The position numbers and the translations under genes were made by a program. From Undaria pinnatifida (lineage: Eukaryota; Sar; Phaeophyceae; Laminariales; Alariaceae): DNA of 64,000 nucleotides. The DNA lies in the NCBI GenBank assembly GCA_012845835.1, contig JABAKD010000024.1, positions 5,884,109-5,948,108 of the forward strand, read 5' to 3'. This document shows positions 23,641 to 36,089 of this stretch, one piece after another (positions within the stretch are counted from its first letter, which is position 1; each line of letters starts with the position of its first letter). The notes beneath the pieces are model-generated. The model worked only from the letters and a program-made list of their open reading frames with translations, had not been told where the DNA came from and searched no databases.

Positions 23641-23689
23641 CTGTTCCATGGTAAATCAAGCGACGCAGGACAGACCAAAAAGCAAAACT

Positions 23690-24115
23690 AATTTCGTTCA
23701 CGGAAAAAACAAGCAAGACATAGCCGGCGATTCACCGGGTAGGCAGCATTCTTCTCATGGGAATGAACAGACAAGGGTCCGGGCCGGTTCATCAGGCACA
23801 CAGAAATTCCCACACAAGGAATCCAGTCATGAAACCCTCGTTGATCCATCAGGCAGACATAACTCCCCTCGCGACAAAAACAGGCAAGAGATTCACGTCG
23901 ATCCACCAGACGGGCGGAATTTCTCGCACGGAAAAAGCAGAAAAGATATCTTATTTAATCCATCATGCAGGCAGAACGTTGAGGACGACAGAAACAGACC
24001 AGATATGCCAGATGATCCACCAGGCAGACAGAACCTTCCCGCGGGAAAAGGAGACAAGATATCCCAGCTGACCCATCAGGCACATGCTACGATTGAGGCA
24101 AACCGTTTTTTTGTC
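23690..24115 (+). repeat. 57-bp minisatellite array, plus orientation
   Basis: About seven degenerate units of 57 bp. In frame they encode a 19-residue repeat close to DPPGRQNFSHGKSRQDIHV, open from 23648 to 24118. It lies between the gag and RT parts of the retroelement. Confidence 0.8.
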
Positions 24116-24116
24116 T

Positions 24117-24210
24117 GAAATGGTTTCTGTTTCTCAATGACGGGGCTCCTTAACCCAAACCCCTCTGAATTAGGCCATTTATTTTGCATGATTCTCGTCG
24201 TGTACCTCCA
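24117..24210. mobile_element. MITE family 1 fragment between opposed arrays
   Basis: Contains TTTCTCAATGACGGGGCTCC, TTAACCCAAA and TTCTCGTCGTGTACCT, the internal part of family 1. Neither terminal inverted repeat is present. Confidence 0.65.
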
Positions 24211-24339
24211 TCAGGAGGCGTCGTCGACGCCGACCCGCCCCCTGACGCTCCGACACCATTTTGATCCGATGCTGCGCCACTTTGTCCGTCGGGGGTCTTG
24301 CGCCTGCTATATTGTGTGTCTGGTGTATCTGAGATGACC

Positions 24340-24740
24340 CCTTTGTCTGTTTCTCCCGTGAGGGAGATTCCGCCTGCTTGTTGAGTCAACGACAAAATCT
24401 TATCTGTTTTCCCCGTGAGGGAAATTCTGCCTGCCTGATTGATGGATCAACTGGGATCTCTCGTCAGAATTTCTTGTGAGGAAAATTCTGCCTGCCTGGA
24501 TGATCAATTGGGGTATCTTCTCTGTTTTTCCTGTGGGGGAATTCTGCCTGCCTGGTGGATCAACGTGGATATCTTGTCTGGATTTCTTATGAGGGAAATT
24601 ATGTCTTCCTGACGGATCAACTACGATATCTTCTCTGTCTTTCCTGAGAGGGAACTTCTGTCTGCCTGGTGGATCAACTCGGATCTCTTGCCTGTTACTC
24701 CCGTGAGGGGAATTCTGTCTTTCTGGCGGATCAACTTGAA
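24340..24740 (-). repeat. 57-bp minisatellite array, minus orientation (part 1)
   Basis: About seven units in reverse orientation relative to 23690-24115; the plus-strand unit resembles GGGAATTCTGCCTGCCTGG followed by TGGATCAACT and TCTTCTCTGTTTTTCC. On the minus strand it encodes the same DPPGRQNF-type 19-residue repeat. Confidence 0.8.
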
Positions 24741-24769
24741 TCGGTTGAGTTCAAGCTTCGGCGGGGGGG

Positions 24770-25032
24770 GGGGGGTACCCCCAGGTTTCACTACCGTGTC
24801 TACGCCAGTCGCAAGGGTGACCCTGTACGTCACCGACGAAAACACGTCAAGCGATTTCGTTTGGCGCAGCGTAGCTACCCACCCCATTGGAGATTCATCA
24901 TAAAAAAATAAAACAACACGGAAGCCTATGACCGCATGGAACAGGGGGGTCACTCGCGCGAGTGACCCCGAACCACTGCAGAAAAAGAGTGGCGAAAAGG
25001 GGGTAAAACAACGTAACCCCCCAACCGCAAGC
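24770..25032. repeat. Dispersed repeat with the palindrome GGGGTCACTCGCGCGAGTGA, copy 1
   Basis: A poly-G run, then CCTGTACGTCACCGACGAAA, GTTTGGCGCAGCGTAGCTAC, and at 24953-24976 a perfect 24-bp palindrome centred on CGCGCG. Related copies are at 28330-28507 and 37175-37400. Confidence 0.65.
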
Positions 25033-25034
25033 AT

Positions 25035-25250
25035 TGGACCTTGTCTGAATTTCTTGTGAGGAAAATTCTGCCTGCCTGGTGGATCAACTGGCATCCCTTC
25101 TCTGTCGCTCCCGTGAGGGGAATTCTGCCTGCCTGGTGAATCAATTGGAATCTCTTGTCTGCATTTTTGTGAGGGGAAATTCTGTCTGCCTGTGAGATCA
25201 ACTAGGATAGCTTCTCTGTTTTCCCCCGTGAGGTAAATTCTGCTTGAATG
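25035..25250 (-). repeat. 57-bp minisatellite array, minus orientation (part 2)
   Basis: Three to four further units (GAATTCTGCCTGCCTGGTG and GATCAATTGG-type) separated from part 1 by the palindrome repeat, suggesting that repeat inserted into the array. Confidence 0.8.
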
Positions 25251-25253
25251 AAT

Positions 25254-25395
25254 GACGCGTGCTATGAAAGAGGTTCACCACTTCTTTTCTGAGGTTCTTC
25301 AACCTTGGGAGCTTAAGATCTCTCCCAAAAACTGATTTGGAGAAATATAAAACTGCTACTAGATGAAAAATCGCATCCCCTAGCAAAAATTGTCA
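25254..25395. mobile_element. MITE family 1, truncated copy B
   Basis: Has the left inverted repeat GACGCGTGCTATGAAAGAGG, then TTGGGAGCTTAAGATCTCTC and AAAAACTGATTTGGAGAAA. It stops after the GATGAAAAATCGCATCCCCT block; the right end is missing. Confidence 0.75.
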
Positions 25396-25399
25396 TACC

Positions 25400-27600
25400 C
25401 CAACCCGAACTTAACCAACGGGGAGAGTCCAACCAAGTAAAGCATGACATAGTTTCGCTAACGTTCAAGTGGTGGGAGAAGAAAGATAGCATGAACAACA
25501 TAGACGTCGGTATGAAAGTATGGAAACGAATCACTAACGAACTGATGAACACCTGTACACAGCTTGCTAGGTTGCATGGAGGCTAACTGGGAGACGTCGC
25601 AAAAAGAATCGGCGGCACCTTGGTGTCACCGCCGTTGAACGTGCGCGGCGTCGAGCAGTACTTCGGCACCACAAAACGCTTTCCGGCCATTGACGACCTA
25701 TTGGAAATAGTAGCTAACGGCGTTACCGCTAGAACCGCTAGCTCTGAGCCAGACCTAGCAAAGACACTAAAGTACGGCAACCACCGTAGCGTTGAAGAAC
25801 ACCTACCTAAGATATGGGAGAAAGTATTTGATGACGTAAGAAGGAATCGATGTCTGGTAATGAATAGAGCAAACGCGCCGGAGGTAGAGGATGTTCGAGT
25901 AGCCCCTCTGGCGGCCGCCTTCACCAACAAGGTGCGAATTATAAACGATTTTTCCTTTGACCCTAGAACAATTCGGGGAGTGCAGGCCGTGAATCGCTGA
26001 CAGACGTAGTAGCTCGATGCTTGTGTGGAAAATCCCTGCCCAAATTATTGGCCGAAATTACCAGTCGGAGAGTAAAATACCCAGACAAGAGAATACTGAT
26101 GCCAAAAGCCGACGTGTCCGACGCTTTCAGAAGCGTACGCATAGCCCAAGACCAAGCGCAAAACTTCGGTTATGTTTTGGGAGATGTTTTGGTAGCTGAC
26201 CCTCGACTCACCTTTGGATCGGCAGGATCGCCGGGGTTCTGGGGGCTCGTGTCGGCGGCGGCGGCATACGCACACTGCAACACCTCGTTAACAGATGCGG
26301 TAATGCTGCCTAAAGGGATCGCCATGATGTTTCATGCAAGAATCACGGAACCCTGGGAAGTTGGCAAGCCCAACAAGCCCCCGGCGAGGCCGGGGTTCGA
26401 CCGACAAAGGGAGGGGGGCTCCTGGACCCGTTTTTTACCACGGTATCCGTTGACGATTACCTCTTGGCGCGAGTGCTACAGGATTCGAATGATCGTTCCG
26501 CGCTGACATCGTCAGCGTTTAGCCTCAGACCATGCTAGACTGACATCGTCAGCGTCGTTAGCCTTAGACCATGATAGACCGCTCGGACCGGGAGAAATGG
26601 GCGAAATCCCTATCCTGGCGCAGAAGAAGAGCGCTGATTGGGACACCATTATCGACCGGTTAGGGTGCACTATCGACTCACACCACATGGGCATCTCCAC
26701 AATCCAAGCGAAGGTAGAAGCGATTAGGGAGCTTGTAGAGCGAGAATGGCGTTGCGATAGAATAAAGCGAAAGCACAAGAGGCGCTTAGCGTAGCAGGAA
26801 AGCTATGGAACATCACGTTCGTGGTAAGAGCCGGCAGGTATTTTTTGTGGAGGTTGTTTCGCCTCACGGGCCTGCACAAGGAAGGCAGAACTAAACCAGG
26901 AACTCGGAGGATCGTCCGCCTGGGACGGGAATTCCATGGGGACCTAGCCTTCTAGAAGTGGGCGATCGATCAGAGACTTATGAGTCAGGGAGGGTCTCTG
27001 AGCGCCCCCTTTTGCGCGCACGTTTTCCATAAACCCGTAAGGCGCTATTTTCTCAGACGCCGGATTCGATGCCATTTTTTCGGGTACTGCCCCGATCTTC
27101 AGGTTGTTTTGGGGTTACACCACAGACCCGCACAGCTATCCTCAGAAATTAAGCGAACTAAGAGTTGCGAGATCACTATGAACTTTCTCGAACTGTGCGG
27201 CATGATCGTCACGGTCTTTGTTGTACAGATTTTGTTGGTCGACAGACCCACCTCCGAGGGCGAATCCGCCATGATTCGAGGGGACAACATATCGGTGGTA
27301 TCGGGGTGAACCGGTGTGGAAGCTCGCACGATAGACGCGCTGGGATCGTCATGAGATTGTCAGGCCACATGGAAATTGAGAACGGTTGGTTGGTGTCAAG
27401 TTGCAAACATATTCCCGGGGTGGAGAATCGCTTGACGGGCGGTATTTCGAGATGGCTGGAAGAGGAGATGCAGAACAATGTTAACCGCTTGACGCAAGAG
27501 CAGGGATGGAGGCGACAAGACTTAGCCGGAGGGAATACTGTTCGAGATAGTATATTAGACCTGAACCTCCCAAAGAGAGACTGAACGACCGCGTGTGGAG
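25400..27600 (+). pseudogene. Reverse transcriptase and RNase H of the tyrosine-recombinase element
   Basis: RT motifs appear in broken frames: KVRIINDFSFDPRTIRGVQ (25935-25990), LMPKADVSDAFRSVRIAQ (from 26097), LTFGSAGSPGFWGLVSAAAA, then TVSVDDYLLARVL with the catalytic aspartates at 26452-26457. Connection sequence follows (ADWDTIIDRLGCTIDS). RNase H is seen as AMIRGDNISVVS (about 27270), then VNRCGSSHDRRAG and HIPGVENRLTGGISRW (27405-27460). Unlike the Ty3 copy, the RT aspartate pair is intact. Confidence 0.8.
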
Positions 27601-28329
27601 GTTATAGATGCATTCAGCACACAGAACATTAAATGGAGATGGTGTCCAAAGTTAGAACGAAGGCCCAGGCTAAAAAAAATTACACCAGACGTGGATGAGG
27701 AGGCTCTGATTAGAATCATGCTCGACCGCGGGCATAGATAAGCCCGGCCTTCTCACACGAACCGGTCCGAAGAACTGATAAACGAATGCAATCACTCGAT
27801 CGCACGCACGTAAATCTCGCCCGTACTCTTAACCGCAGGAACAGCAGGACGGACAGAAAGTGACGACGCGAAGGTGGCCAGACAGATCGAGACCCTCTCG
27901 CTCAGTTCTGTGGGCGAAAGCACTAAGAAGGAGTATATAAGCAAATGGGAGACGTGGGTAAAAGAGCTCGCCCGCAACAATGTAAGCCCGTGGCTGTTGG
28001 AGGCGGATGGGGTAGATAGCGCCGTGTCACCGCGCTCGCCAGGTTTATGGCGTCGAGGTTTTTCGTGCACAGGAATCAGACCGGGACGACTCGGGGGCAT
28101 TTAGCGGCGACCAGACATTCCCACAAGATGTTCGCGGGGTGGGAGCTCCCCACTTCGCATTGCATGATAGTCGCGGTCGGCAAGGGAAAAGATAGAGCTC
28201 ACGGGAAATCGGTGGTGTGCCTCAGAGTAAAGAAACTTAGGGTCAAGTATACGGCAGAGGGAACACCCCAATTTTGCACTCCCGGGCTTGAGCCAACTCG
28301 CGCGAGTGACTCGGCACCTCACGTGTAGG

Positions 28330-28507
28330 ACAAGAATGCGTTAGGCGATGCTTTGGGGGCAGCGAAGATAGCCATTCCATTGCGGGCTGATTTCGTCAAG
28401 TTATCTCACACCCCAGCAAGCCTAAGACCGCAGAAGAACAGAGGGGTTACTCGCGCGAGTGACCCCGAGCCAATGAAAAAAAAAAACGCCTCAAAAAATG
28501 GATCCCC
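28330..28507. repeat. Palindrome-containing dispersed repeat, copy 2
   Basis: Carries TTACTCGCGCGAGTGACCCC at 28445-28464, abutting MITE copy C. A second, weaker CTCGCGCGAGTGACTCGG lies at 28289-28306. Confidence 0.5.
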
Positions 28508-28752
28508 GACGCGTGCTATGGTATAGAGGTGCGCCGCTTTTTTCTGAGGTCCATCTGTTTGGGAGCTTCAGACCTCTCCCAAAAAACTGGCATGGGCCAA
28601 AATCAGAATCTGCCACCCGATGGAAAACCCCATGGCCTAGGTACACGACGAGAATTGAGTAAAATAAATGGGGCGTATTTCCGACGATTTTGCCCCGTCA
28701 TTCAGAAACCAAAAATGCCAAAAAATGGTATACCTCTATCGTTGCACGCGTC
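28508..28752. mobile_element. MITE family 1, copy C inside the recombinase gene
   Basis: Starts GACGCGTGCTATGGTATAGA and ends TACCTCTATCGTTGCACGCG plus TC; about 245 bp. Internal blocks are TTTGGGAGCTTCAGACCTCT, CCATGGCCTAGGTACACGAC and GCCCCGTCATTCAGAAACC. It splits the tyrosine recombinase. Confidence 0.9.
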
Positions 28753-29527
28753 CCGCCTACCGTAGCCTGAGTCTTACCTTGGGAGATGTTGATTGCGGAT
28801 CTGGGAACGGTTGAGCAGATGGGGGCAACGGGAAACCTCGTTTTGGGAGGAGCTGGCCCTGTCATACCTCCTTCTCTGTCTAGCCTCAGAAGTTTGGGCT
28901 TGCGGAAACGGGCTGGTGCACGCAGAGTTCTTCTTGACTAGAGGAAGGAAAAATACGATCTGCAACGGGCCTACTGGGCTCGTCGGGTCACACCGAAAGA
29001 GGGCAGACCGAGTGGAGGTTTTATTCAGAGCGTTGAAAGCAGATCAGAAGAGAGTCTAATGGCGACGATTACAAGAACTAGAGTAAGGTCTAACAACACC
29101 GACCAGTAAGGAGGTAACGACTTGGACGCAGTTGGGAATCTGCTCGATTGGTTTCACTCGCATTCGGATTTGGGGGAGCGCGCGCCACTAATGCAGGAAA
29201 ATTGTGGGGGGACAGGTGGCAGGTCATCTCACGTTCAGAGCCCACGCTTGCTCTGAGAGAATTTGTGGGCAGTATGGCGAACCATCCACAGAAATTCGCC
29301 CTGCACTCAGGAAGAATCGGAGGAGCCACGCACTCGCCGGGGTGCGGTGCGGGGCAATGGCAATATAAACCCAGCGCGCCGGACGCTGGAAATCAACAAC
29401 GTTCATGGTTTATGTCAGAGTAGGGGGGGAAGGCGCGGAGTTCGGTCCAGGGCGCTCACTCGGATCGCCAGACTGGCCGCCGGCTAAATTGATATGATAT
29501 GCTATCGGGCTGGCCTAATGGGGTAGA

Positions 29528-29930
29528 AATGCCTCGCTCGGAGGGGCGAGGGCATGAGCTCTATAGTAAGTTGAGGGCGGGGTGGTCCGATGGGGATAAC
29601 CTACTGTGAAGAAAGCGAGTGGGGCGTTTTTTCACAGTATAGTAAAAGTAATGGTTTTTCGTCGGTTTTAGTTTTTCATGTTTCTTCGTCTTTTGAGGAC
29701 AAAATAGTAACGCCAGAATTATTGAGCCAAAGCTAAATGTAGGATTCGGTACATAGGGGAATCCGTAGTTTGTGGAGACGGTGTTGAATTCGGGAAACGG
29801 GGCCCACACGGTCCAGGCGAGCGTGAGCGAATACGAAGGATATAAGAAGAGGCACATGGTCGTTCTCGGCTAACAACTACGCACTGGAAGGCCGGGGCAA
29901 TCGCCGGCACTTGATTGAATCCCACCCACC
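29528..29930 (+). repeat. Right terminal repeat of the tyrosine-recombinase element
   Basis: Starts near ATGCCTCGCTCGGAGGGGCG, includes a TTTTTTCACAGTATAGTAAA block and ends with the segment shared with the left repeat (GGATTCGGTACATAGGGGAA to GCACTTGATTGAATCCC). Confidence 0.85.
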
Positions 29931-29943
29931 CACCCTATCGCTC

Positions 29944-30469
<526 letters not shown>

Positions 30470-30969
30470 NNNNNNNNNNNNNNNNNNNNNNNNNNNNNNN
30501 NNNNNNNNNNNNNNNNNNNNNNNNNNNNNNNNNNNNNNNNNNNNNNNNNNNNNNNNNNNNNNNNNNNNNNNNNNNNNNNNNNNNNNNNNNNNNNNNNNNN
30601 NNNNNNNNNNNNNNNNNNNNNNNNNNNNNNNNNNNNNNNNNNNNNNNNNNNNNNNNNNNNNNNNNNNNNNNNNNNNNNNNNNNNNNNNNNNNNNNNNNNN
30701 NNNNNNNNNNNNNNNNNNNNNNNNNNNNNNNNNNNNNNNNNNNNNNNNNNNNNNNNNNNNNNNNNNNNNNNNNNNNNNNNNNNNNNNNNNNNNNNNNNNN
30801 NNNNNNNNNNNNNNNNNNNNNNNNNNNNNNNNNNNNNNNNNNNNNNNNNNNNNNNNNNNNNNNNNNNNNNNNNNNNNNNNNNNNNNNNNNNNNNNNNNNN
30901 NNNNNNNNNNNNNNNNNNNNNNNNNNNNNNNNNNNNNNNNNNNNNNNNNNNNNNNNNNNNNNNNNNNNN
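30470..30969. other. Assembly gap of exactly 500 N
   Basis: Run of N from 30470 to 30969. The exact length suggests a scaffold gap of nominal size, so the true length of the GA tract is unknown. Confidence 0.98.
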
Positions 30970-31034
30970 GGCGGGAAACACCTGTCCCTGCTGAGGATCA
31001 TATCGACAAGAATCCTCGCAAAACCCCCTTTGCA

Positions 31035-31440
31035 TAGAGATGCCTCGCTCGGAGAAGCGAGGGCGTGAGTTATATAGTAAGTTGAGGGTAGGTTAGCTCG
31101 CGATAGGAAGAACTTGCTGTCAAGAAAGTGAGTGGGACGTTTTTTCACAGTATAGGAAGGCTTTAGTTTTTGGTTTTTTTATGTTTTCTTCATCGCTTGG
31201 GGAGAAAATGTAAAGCCAGATTTATTGAGCCAAAACTAAATGTAGGATTCGGTACGTAGGGAAATGCGTAATTTGTGGAGGCGGTGTTGAATTCGGGAAA
31301 CGGGGACCACACGGTCCAGGCGAGCGTGAGCGAACATGAGGGACAGAGAGAAGAGACACCGGGTCGTTCTCAGCTAGCAACTGCGCATTGGAAGCCGGGG
31401 CATCATCTAGTACTTGATCGAATTCCTACCCACCCACAAG
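31035..31440 (+). repeat. Second copy of the right terminal repeat
   Basis: Parallel to 29528-29930 over its whole length (ATGCCTCGCTCGGAGAAGCG, TTTTTTCACAGTATAGGAAG, GGATTCGGTACGTAGGGAAA, CACGGTCCAGGCGAGCGTGA, ACTTGATCGAATTCC). It may be the terminal B2 part or a separate partial element. Confidence 0.85.
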
Positions 31441-31599
31441 GGGTGGGGGGGGTGGGGGGGGTGGAACAGTGGAACCGAGAGAGGGTATGGGGTTAGAGAT
31501 GGTCTCTACTGTTACGTATCATATATAGTGCTCATTCTTCTTTCGCACTGCCAGGCTGGTGGGTTTCCTAACACATAATAACATAGGTTGCTGAGCACA

Positions 31600-34000
31600 G
31601 GATGTGGTGTATAAAAAGAGTAGTAAACACTACCACCCGGCTGATATCACCTCATTATCTTTCTGTCCATCTAGCATCAAGTCTTCTGGAATAATAATCA
31701 ATACCAGGTGGGTGATATAAAGGGATGTCTTCTTGCTACAACCGTCAGATTTGTCCCCAATAAAGATTTATAGTTGCCGCGCACATGTTGAAGTGTCCCG
31801 CTCGCCCCCTCTTTTCCCCTCCGATCCCTCTTGTTCAAACGCCCCACCAAAAATCAAAACCTGCCTGAGTATTAAACACTACCAGCCAGCTGATATCACC
31901 TCATTATTTTTCTAGCCATCCATAACGTAGCTCCAGTTCACCCCCCCACCCCCCCCCCCCAGGCCATTTTTTCTTCTTCTTATCCACCCTTTTGTAAAAA
32001 CGACCCACCTACAATCGAAATCGGCCAGAGTAATAAACACTTCTGCGCAATTTATAGCACGTCATTATCTTTCTAGCCATCGATGACGGAACTTTCATTC
32101 ATACCCGCGCCCCAACGCCCCCTCCTTCCCCACCACCCGCACCATCGCCTAGATCTAGCACCACGCGTATAGCAAACCCCTACATCTATGCGACCTAAAG
32201 ATGTGGGTTAAAAAACCTCTTCTGTCCCCCCCCCACCTCACCTCCCCCCCCCCTTCCCCACCCCCTCCCCCACCCCCCTTCCCCTCCCCACCCCCCCCCC
32301 GAGCCCCCCCCCACCCCCTCGAACGCTCCGCCCTCTCCTCACTGATTGTACGACTTACAGGATATGATTTATAGTTGCCACGCACAGATTGAGCTGCCCC
32401 GCCCGCCCCCCCTCCCCTCTTGATCAAATCCAGGCCCCTATGTCCATAAAACCTCCGCCCTCCCCTCACCGGTTGTTCGACATACAGGATTCGCTAGATA
32501 AACTGATGCATCTCCTCCCACAGCTGTCAGATTTTATCCCCCTCCAAAACGGGTTTTATTGTGTCCGCGCGCACAGACTGACTAACATCACCCCGTTGAC
32601 CCGGATAGATACACTGTAATTCCACGGGAAGTCGCCGACCTATATCCTTAATGAGGACACACAACCTGTAATACGCGCGATCGAAGTATCACACACAGCC
32701 TGCAAAGATGAGTGTCGACGAAACCATCTCACAGCGGGAGTGTATTTTAGTTTTTATAATAAAATGATGTTCAATATAATATGATAGGGGCGGCTCATCT
32801 TTCGAGGTAGAAAGCAATTTATGTGACATAACAAAGGATGTGTATGTGCTATGATGGCGGCCGCTCTTCTTCCGATGAAGTTCAAGCTTCAAGCATGTAT
32901 ACCCTTTTTCGAAGTTACAGGTGATACGTATGCATGCAGCAAAACAAAATAATACGTACCCTACATAGTGCGTATTATTACCTGCTGTTACCAGCCTGTT
33001 ACGTGCGTATACAGCAGTGTATTTTTCTTTCTCGTACGCATTAAAACCGTTTATATTGCTGGGGTCATTACCTTTCTAGCCATCCATGTCGCAGCTTTAA
33101 GTCATCCCCCCCCAACGCCCCCTACTTCCTCACCACCCGCACCATCGCCTAGACCTAGCACCACGCGTATAGCAAGCCCCTACATATATGCGACCTAAAC
33201 CTGTTAACCCCCCCCCCCCCCCTTTCTCCGCTCCCTCGTGCTCAAACGCCCCACCTAACATCGAAAACTGCCAAAGTAATAAACACTTCCACGCAGTTGA
33301 CATCACCTCATTATATTTCTAGAGTCATCCATGCCGCTGCTCCAGTTCATCCCCCCCCCCAACGCCCCCTCCTTCCCCACCACCCGCACCATTGCCTAGA
33401 CCTGGCACCACGCGTATAGCAAACCCCTATATCTACGCGACCTAAAGCTGTTAAAAGACCTTTTGTACCAACTCCCCCCACACACACACTCGAACACTCC
33501 GCCTTCTCCTCACTGGTTGTACGACTTACAGGATATACATGATAAACTGGTGGATTCCTACCACAACCGTCAGATTCGTCCCCTTCAAGGATTTTATAGC
33601 TTCCACGCACAGATTGAGTTGCCCCGCCCGTCCCCCCCCCCCCCCCGCTCCCTCTTGTTCAAACCCAGGCCCCCACGCCCTTAAAAACTCCGCCCTCCCC
33701 GCACCGGTTGTACGACGTACAGGATACACTTGATAAACGGATGCTTTTCCTTCCACAGCTGTCAGATTTTGTCCCCCTCAAAAACGGGTTTTATAGTTTC
33801 CGCGCACAGACTGACTAACATCACCCTGTTGACCCTGATAGCCACACTGTAGTTGCAAGGGGAGTCGCCGACCTATATCCATAATGAGGACATACAACCC
33901 GTAATGCGCGCGATCGGAGTATCACACACAGCTTGCGAAGATGAGTTTCGACAAAATCTTTGATCTCACAGCTGGAGTGTATTTTATTTTTGCAATATTG
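31600..34000. repeat. Cluster of diverged tandem segmental duplications
   Basis: Two block types alternate. Block 1 reads CACCTCATTATTTTTCTAGC ... CACCACCCGCACCATCGCCT ... ACCACGCGTATAGCAAACCC (about 31900-32200, 33060-33200, 33300-33450). Block 2 reads AGATTGAG(C/T)TGCCCCGCCCG ... ACCGGTTGTACGAC-type sequence ... CTGTCAGATTTTGTCCCCCT (about 31735-31860, 32360-32640, 33540-33860). Long C runs occur inside. No complete gene was recognised. Confidence 0.7.
32640..32760 (+). repeat. First-exon-like module, copy 1
   Basis: Upstream GTCGCCGACCTATATCCTTA, CGCGCGATCGAAGTATCACA and CAGCCTGCAAAG precede ATGAGTGTCGACGAAACCAT (ATG at 32708). The frame is short. It pairs with 33870-34015. Confidence 0.5.
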
Positions 34001-34015
34001 CTGGTGGTCTACGAG
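33870..34015 (+). CDS. Possible first coding exon (MSFDKIFDLTAGVYFIF...)
   Basis: ATG at 33941 opens a frame MSFDKIFDLTAGVYFIFAIL, hydrophobic at its end, closed by an excellent donor GAG|GTACGT at 34016. The upstream 70 bp match 32640-32707. Shorter relatives begin CAGCTTGCAAAGATGAGTAT at 46860 and 60250, and a headless one at 36423. I cannot name the protein and found no second exon. Confidence 0.35.
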
Positions 34016-34445
34016 GTACGTGACCTCGTCCCAGTGCGTTTTCTTCTCGTACAGTGCCCTGTTACATATCGCACGACGATGATGATGGTGCTAGGGTTAC
34101 GCGCTCGCAGCTTTTGTCTTGTGCCGATCTGCCGTTCATCGCCTTAGCTCACCCAGCCAGCTCGTTCGCACGTGCTCTCGTTATCATCGCCACAAGTCAC
34201 TCGGCCCGCTTCTTGGCACGTGCTCTCGTTGACGCTCAATATCCAGTCGGTTTTGCTTCTCCCCCGCCCCCTCAAAAAAGAGATCCTGCTCGCTGCTGTT
34301 GCGTGCGGTACGTTTTCACAATGATCTTAAAAAAACATTGTTTCCATGACGGTATATAAATATGCAAAAGTACGAAGCCCTGCTACCGCCACCACCACCA
34401 CCGCGACAGGAGCATGTACGGAGTACGGGGTGGTGGCGATGGTAG

Positions 34446-34694
34446 ATGCCTGCTACGGTACAGGTACACCACTTGTTTTTCTGGTTTTCCTGGCTTTAGG
34501 AGCTCAGGACCTCTCCTAAAAAGCTGATTTGGAGAAAAATAAAACTGCTACCGGATGAAAAAATCCCATGGCCTAATACACCGAAAATCATGAAAAAAAT
34601 GGTATGCGTTTCAGGCGATTTTGGGTCAAGAAGCCCCGCCATTCAGAAAACATTTCACACGACAACTGCTGCCTCTATCGTCGTAGCACGCATC
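34446..34694. mobile_element. MITE family 1, copy D
   Basis: Left end GCCTGCTACGGTACAGGTAC, right end GCCTCTATCGTCGTAGCACG plus CATC. Internal blocks are TTTAGGAGCTCAGGACCTCT, AAAAATCCCATGGCCTAATA and GCCCCGCCATTCAGAAAAC. Confidence 0.8.
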
Positions 34695-34699
34695 GGTGG

Positions 34700-35490
34700 T
34701 GGTGGGTGGGTGGTTGGGTGGTGTTGATGGACGGTGGTGATGATGGTGGTCAACGACTCTGATGATGGAGATGTGGTACGAGGCATGTGCATGTTGTGTG
34801 GGTGAATGGAAATATCGGCTTTGTTTGTTAAGAACACACTCCCCCCCGACCAACCCGTCACGCGGCTTGGCAAATCGAACATATCACGAGCAAGCTCTAC
34901 GAATTCAAACGGATTTTGGACGCGGTCAGAGGTGGATGGGTTTCATGAATTTGGGACGTCTGTAGCCACCGGGTAGGCCGAAATCGGCTCCGGGTTGGTT
35001 GGCTTGGCTGTGTTTGAGGGGCCAGCGTCGATGCACAGACACACACAGATAGACGGAATCAGGAAAAGAAACTAAATAACGGCACCCTGTTTGCATTCGT
35101 TTTTTCGGAATATTTTCTCGCAGACACCCTGGACACAGTTGACCGTTAGATACGGAGAAAATTCGCTGGAGCGCTGTCGCTTCGCTCCATCGCCTGCTCC
35201 TCATTATTATATACGATAAAGTATGGAAATCGGTGAATTGGTTGGGCCCTTGTGTGCTTCCAGTATTGCGATCGAGAAGGAAGAAAGTCCAAAAGAGTAC
35301 TTTAGACCCTAAACCAAAGCCTAACCCCGACCCTGACCCCGACCTCAACTCTACCCATAGAACTTTGTCTTGAAAAAATCAGACACTTGTTTCGGGGAGG
35401 GGCGGGGGCTATAGCAGAATCGGCCCCCCCATCCAATTGTTTCGCTGCTCGGGATGTGACCAAGGGGCCACCTACCACGCCTACCGTTGC
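34700..35490. other. Spacer, no gene seen
   Basis: Contains a (GGTGGT)-like stretch near 34695-34750 and a short telomere-like string (CCTAACCCCGACCCTGACCC) near 35322. No frame with recognisable content. Confidence 0.5.
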
Positions 35491-35495
35491 TTCGG

Positions 35496-35690
35496 GACGC
35501 GTGCTATGCGCAACAGAGCCATTAATATAGCCTATTTTTGGCTGGAACATTTTCCGACGAAGGATGGGGCTACTTAGCTCACCACAATCATCATTACTCT
35601 CCGATCGGCGTTCGGCAAAGGGCCGTTTTGGCGTACCTAGGCCATGGGATGGTTTTGCTCATCGGGTAGCACTTTCAGTCTACTCAAAAG
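35496..35690. mobile_element. MITE family 1, degraded copy E
   Basis: Starts GACGCGTGCTATGCGCAACA and retains ATGGGGCTACTTAGCTCACC and GTACCTAGGCCATGGGATGG. The right inverted repeat is not found. Confidence 0.55.
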
Positions 35691-36089
35691 AACGTTTGTC
35701 GGGCAAGGTACATGGAGCTCGTCAGTCGAGCAGCCACCTTCAGTAAAAATCAGAGCTTTTCACGGGTCATCACCCGGCCTTCAGACGGGTCTGAAAGTTT
35801 TGAAAAATATCTTGGGCTGGCCAAAAGGCTACGGGTTTTAGTGTTTTATTCCCATTTTCTATGCCGAGATCAGATCACACGCGCGGGTAGACTCTGTATC
35901 CCTTCCTCAAAACCAAACTAAGAAACACTTTTCTAATGTGGTTCGTTGGCTCCAGCGTAAACCAAAAGCGTTACATGGCAGTGATGTCGCGAAACAGAAA
36001 GCACATAGATGGGTAACCAATCGCGCCGATTGTTTCTGAGTCGCTGCAAAGCGAGCCCTTGAAAGTGACCGCCCGATCGTAGCGATGGC

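Larger units (their letters stand above)
27850..29490 (+). pseudogene. Tyrosine recombinase of the retroelement
   Basis: The N-terminal core-binding part reads ESTKKEYISKWETWVKELA and continues FMASRFFVHRNQTGTTRGHL and HKMFAGWELPT. It is interrupted from about 28230 to 28775 by two repeats, one a MITE. The catalytic part resumes (LALSYLLLCLASEVW) and carries HSGRIGGAT (29304-29330), the H-x-x-R box. In a shifted frame WKSTTFMVYVR holds the nucleophilic Tyr (codon 29411-29413). Such enzymes replace integrase in DIRS, PAT and Ngaro elements. Frameshifts make the copy inactive. Confidence 0.85.
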
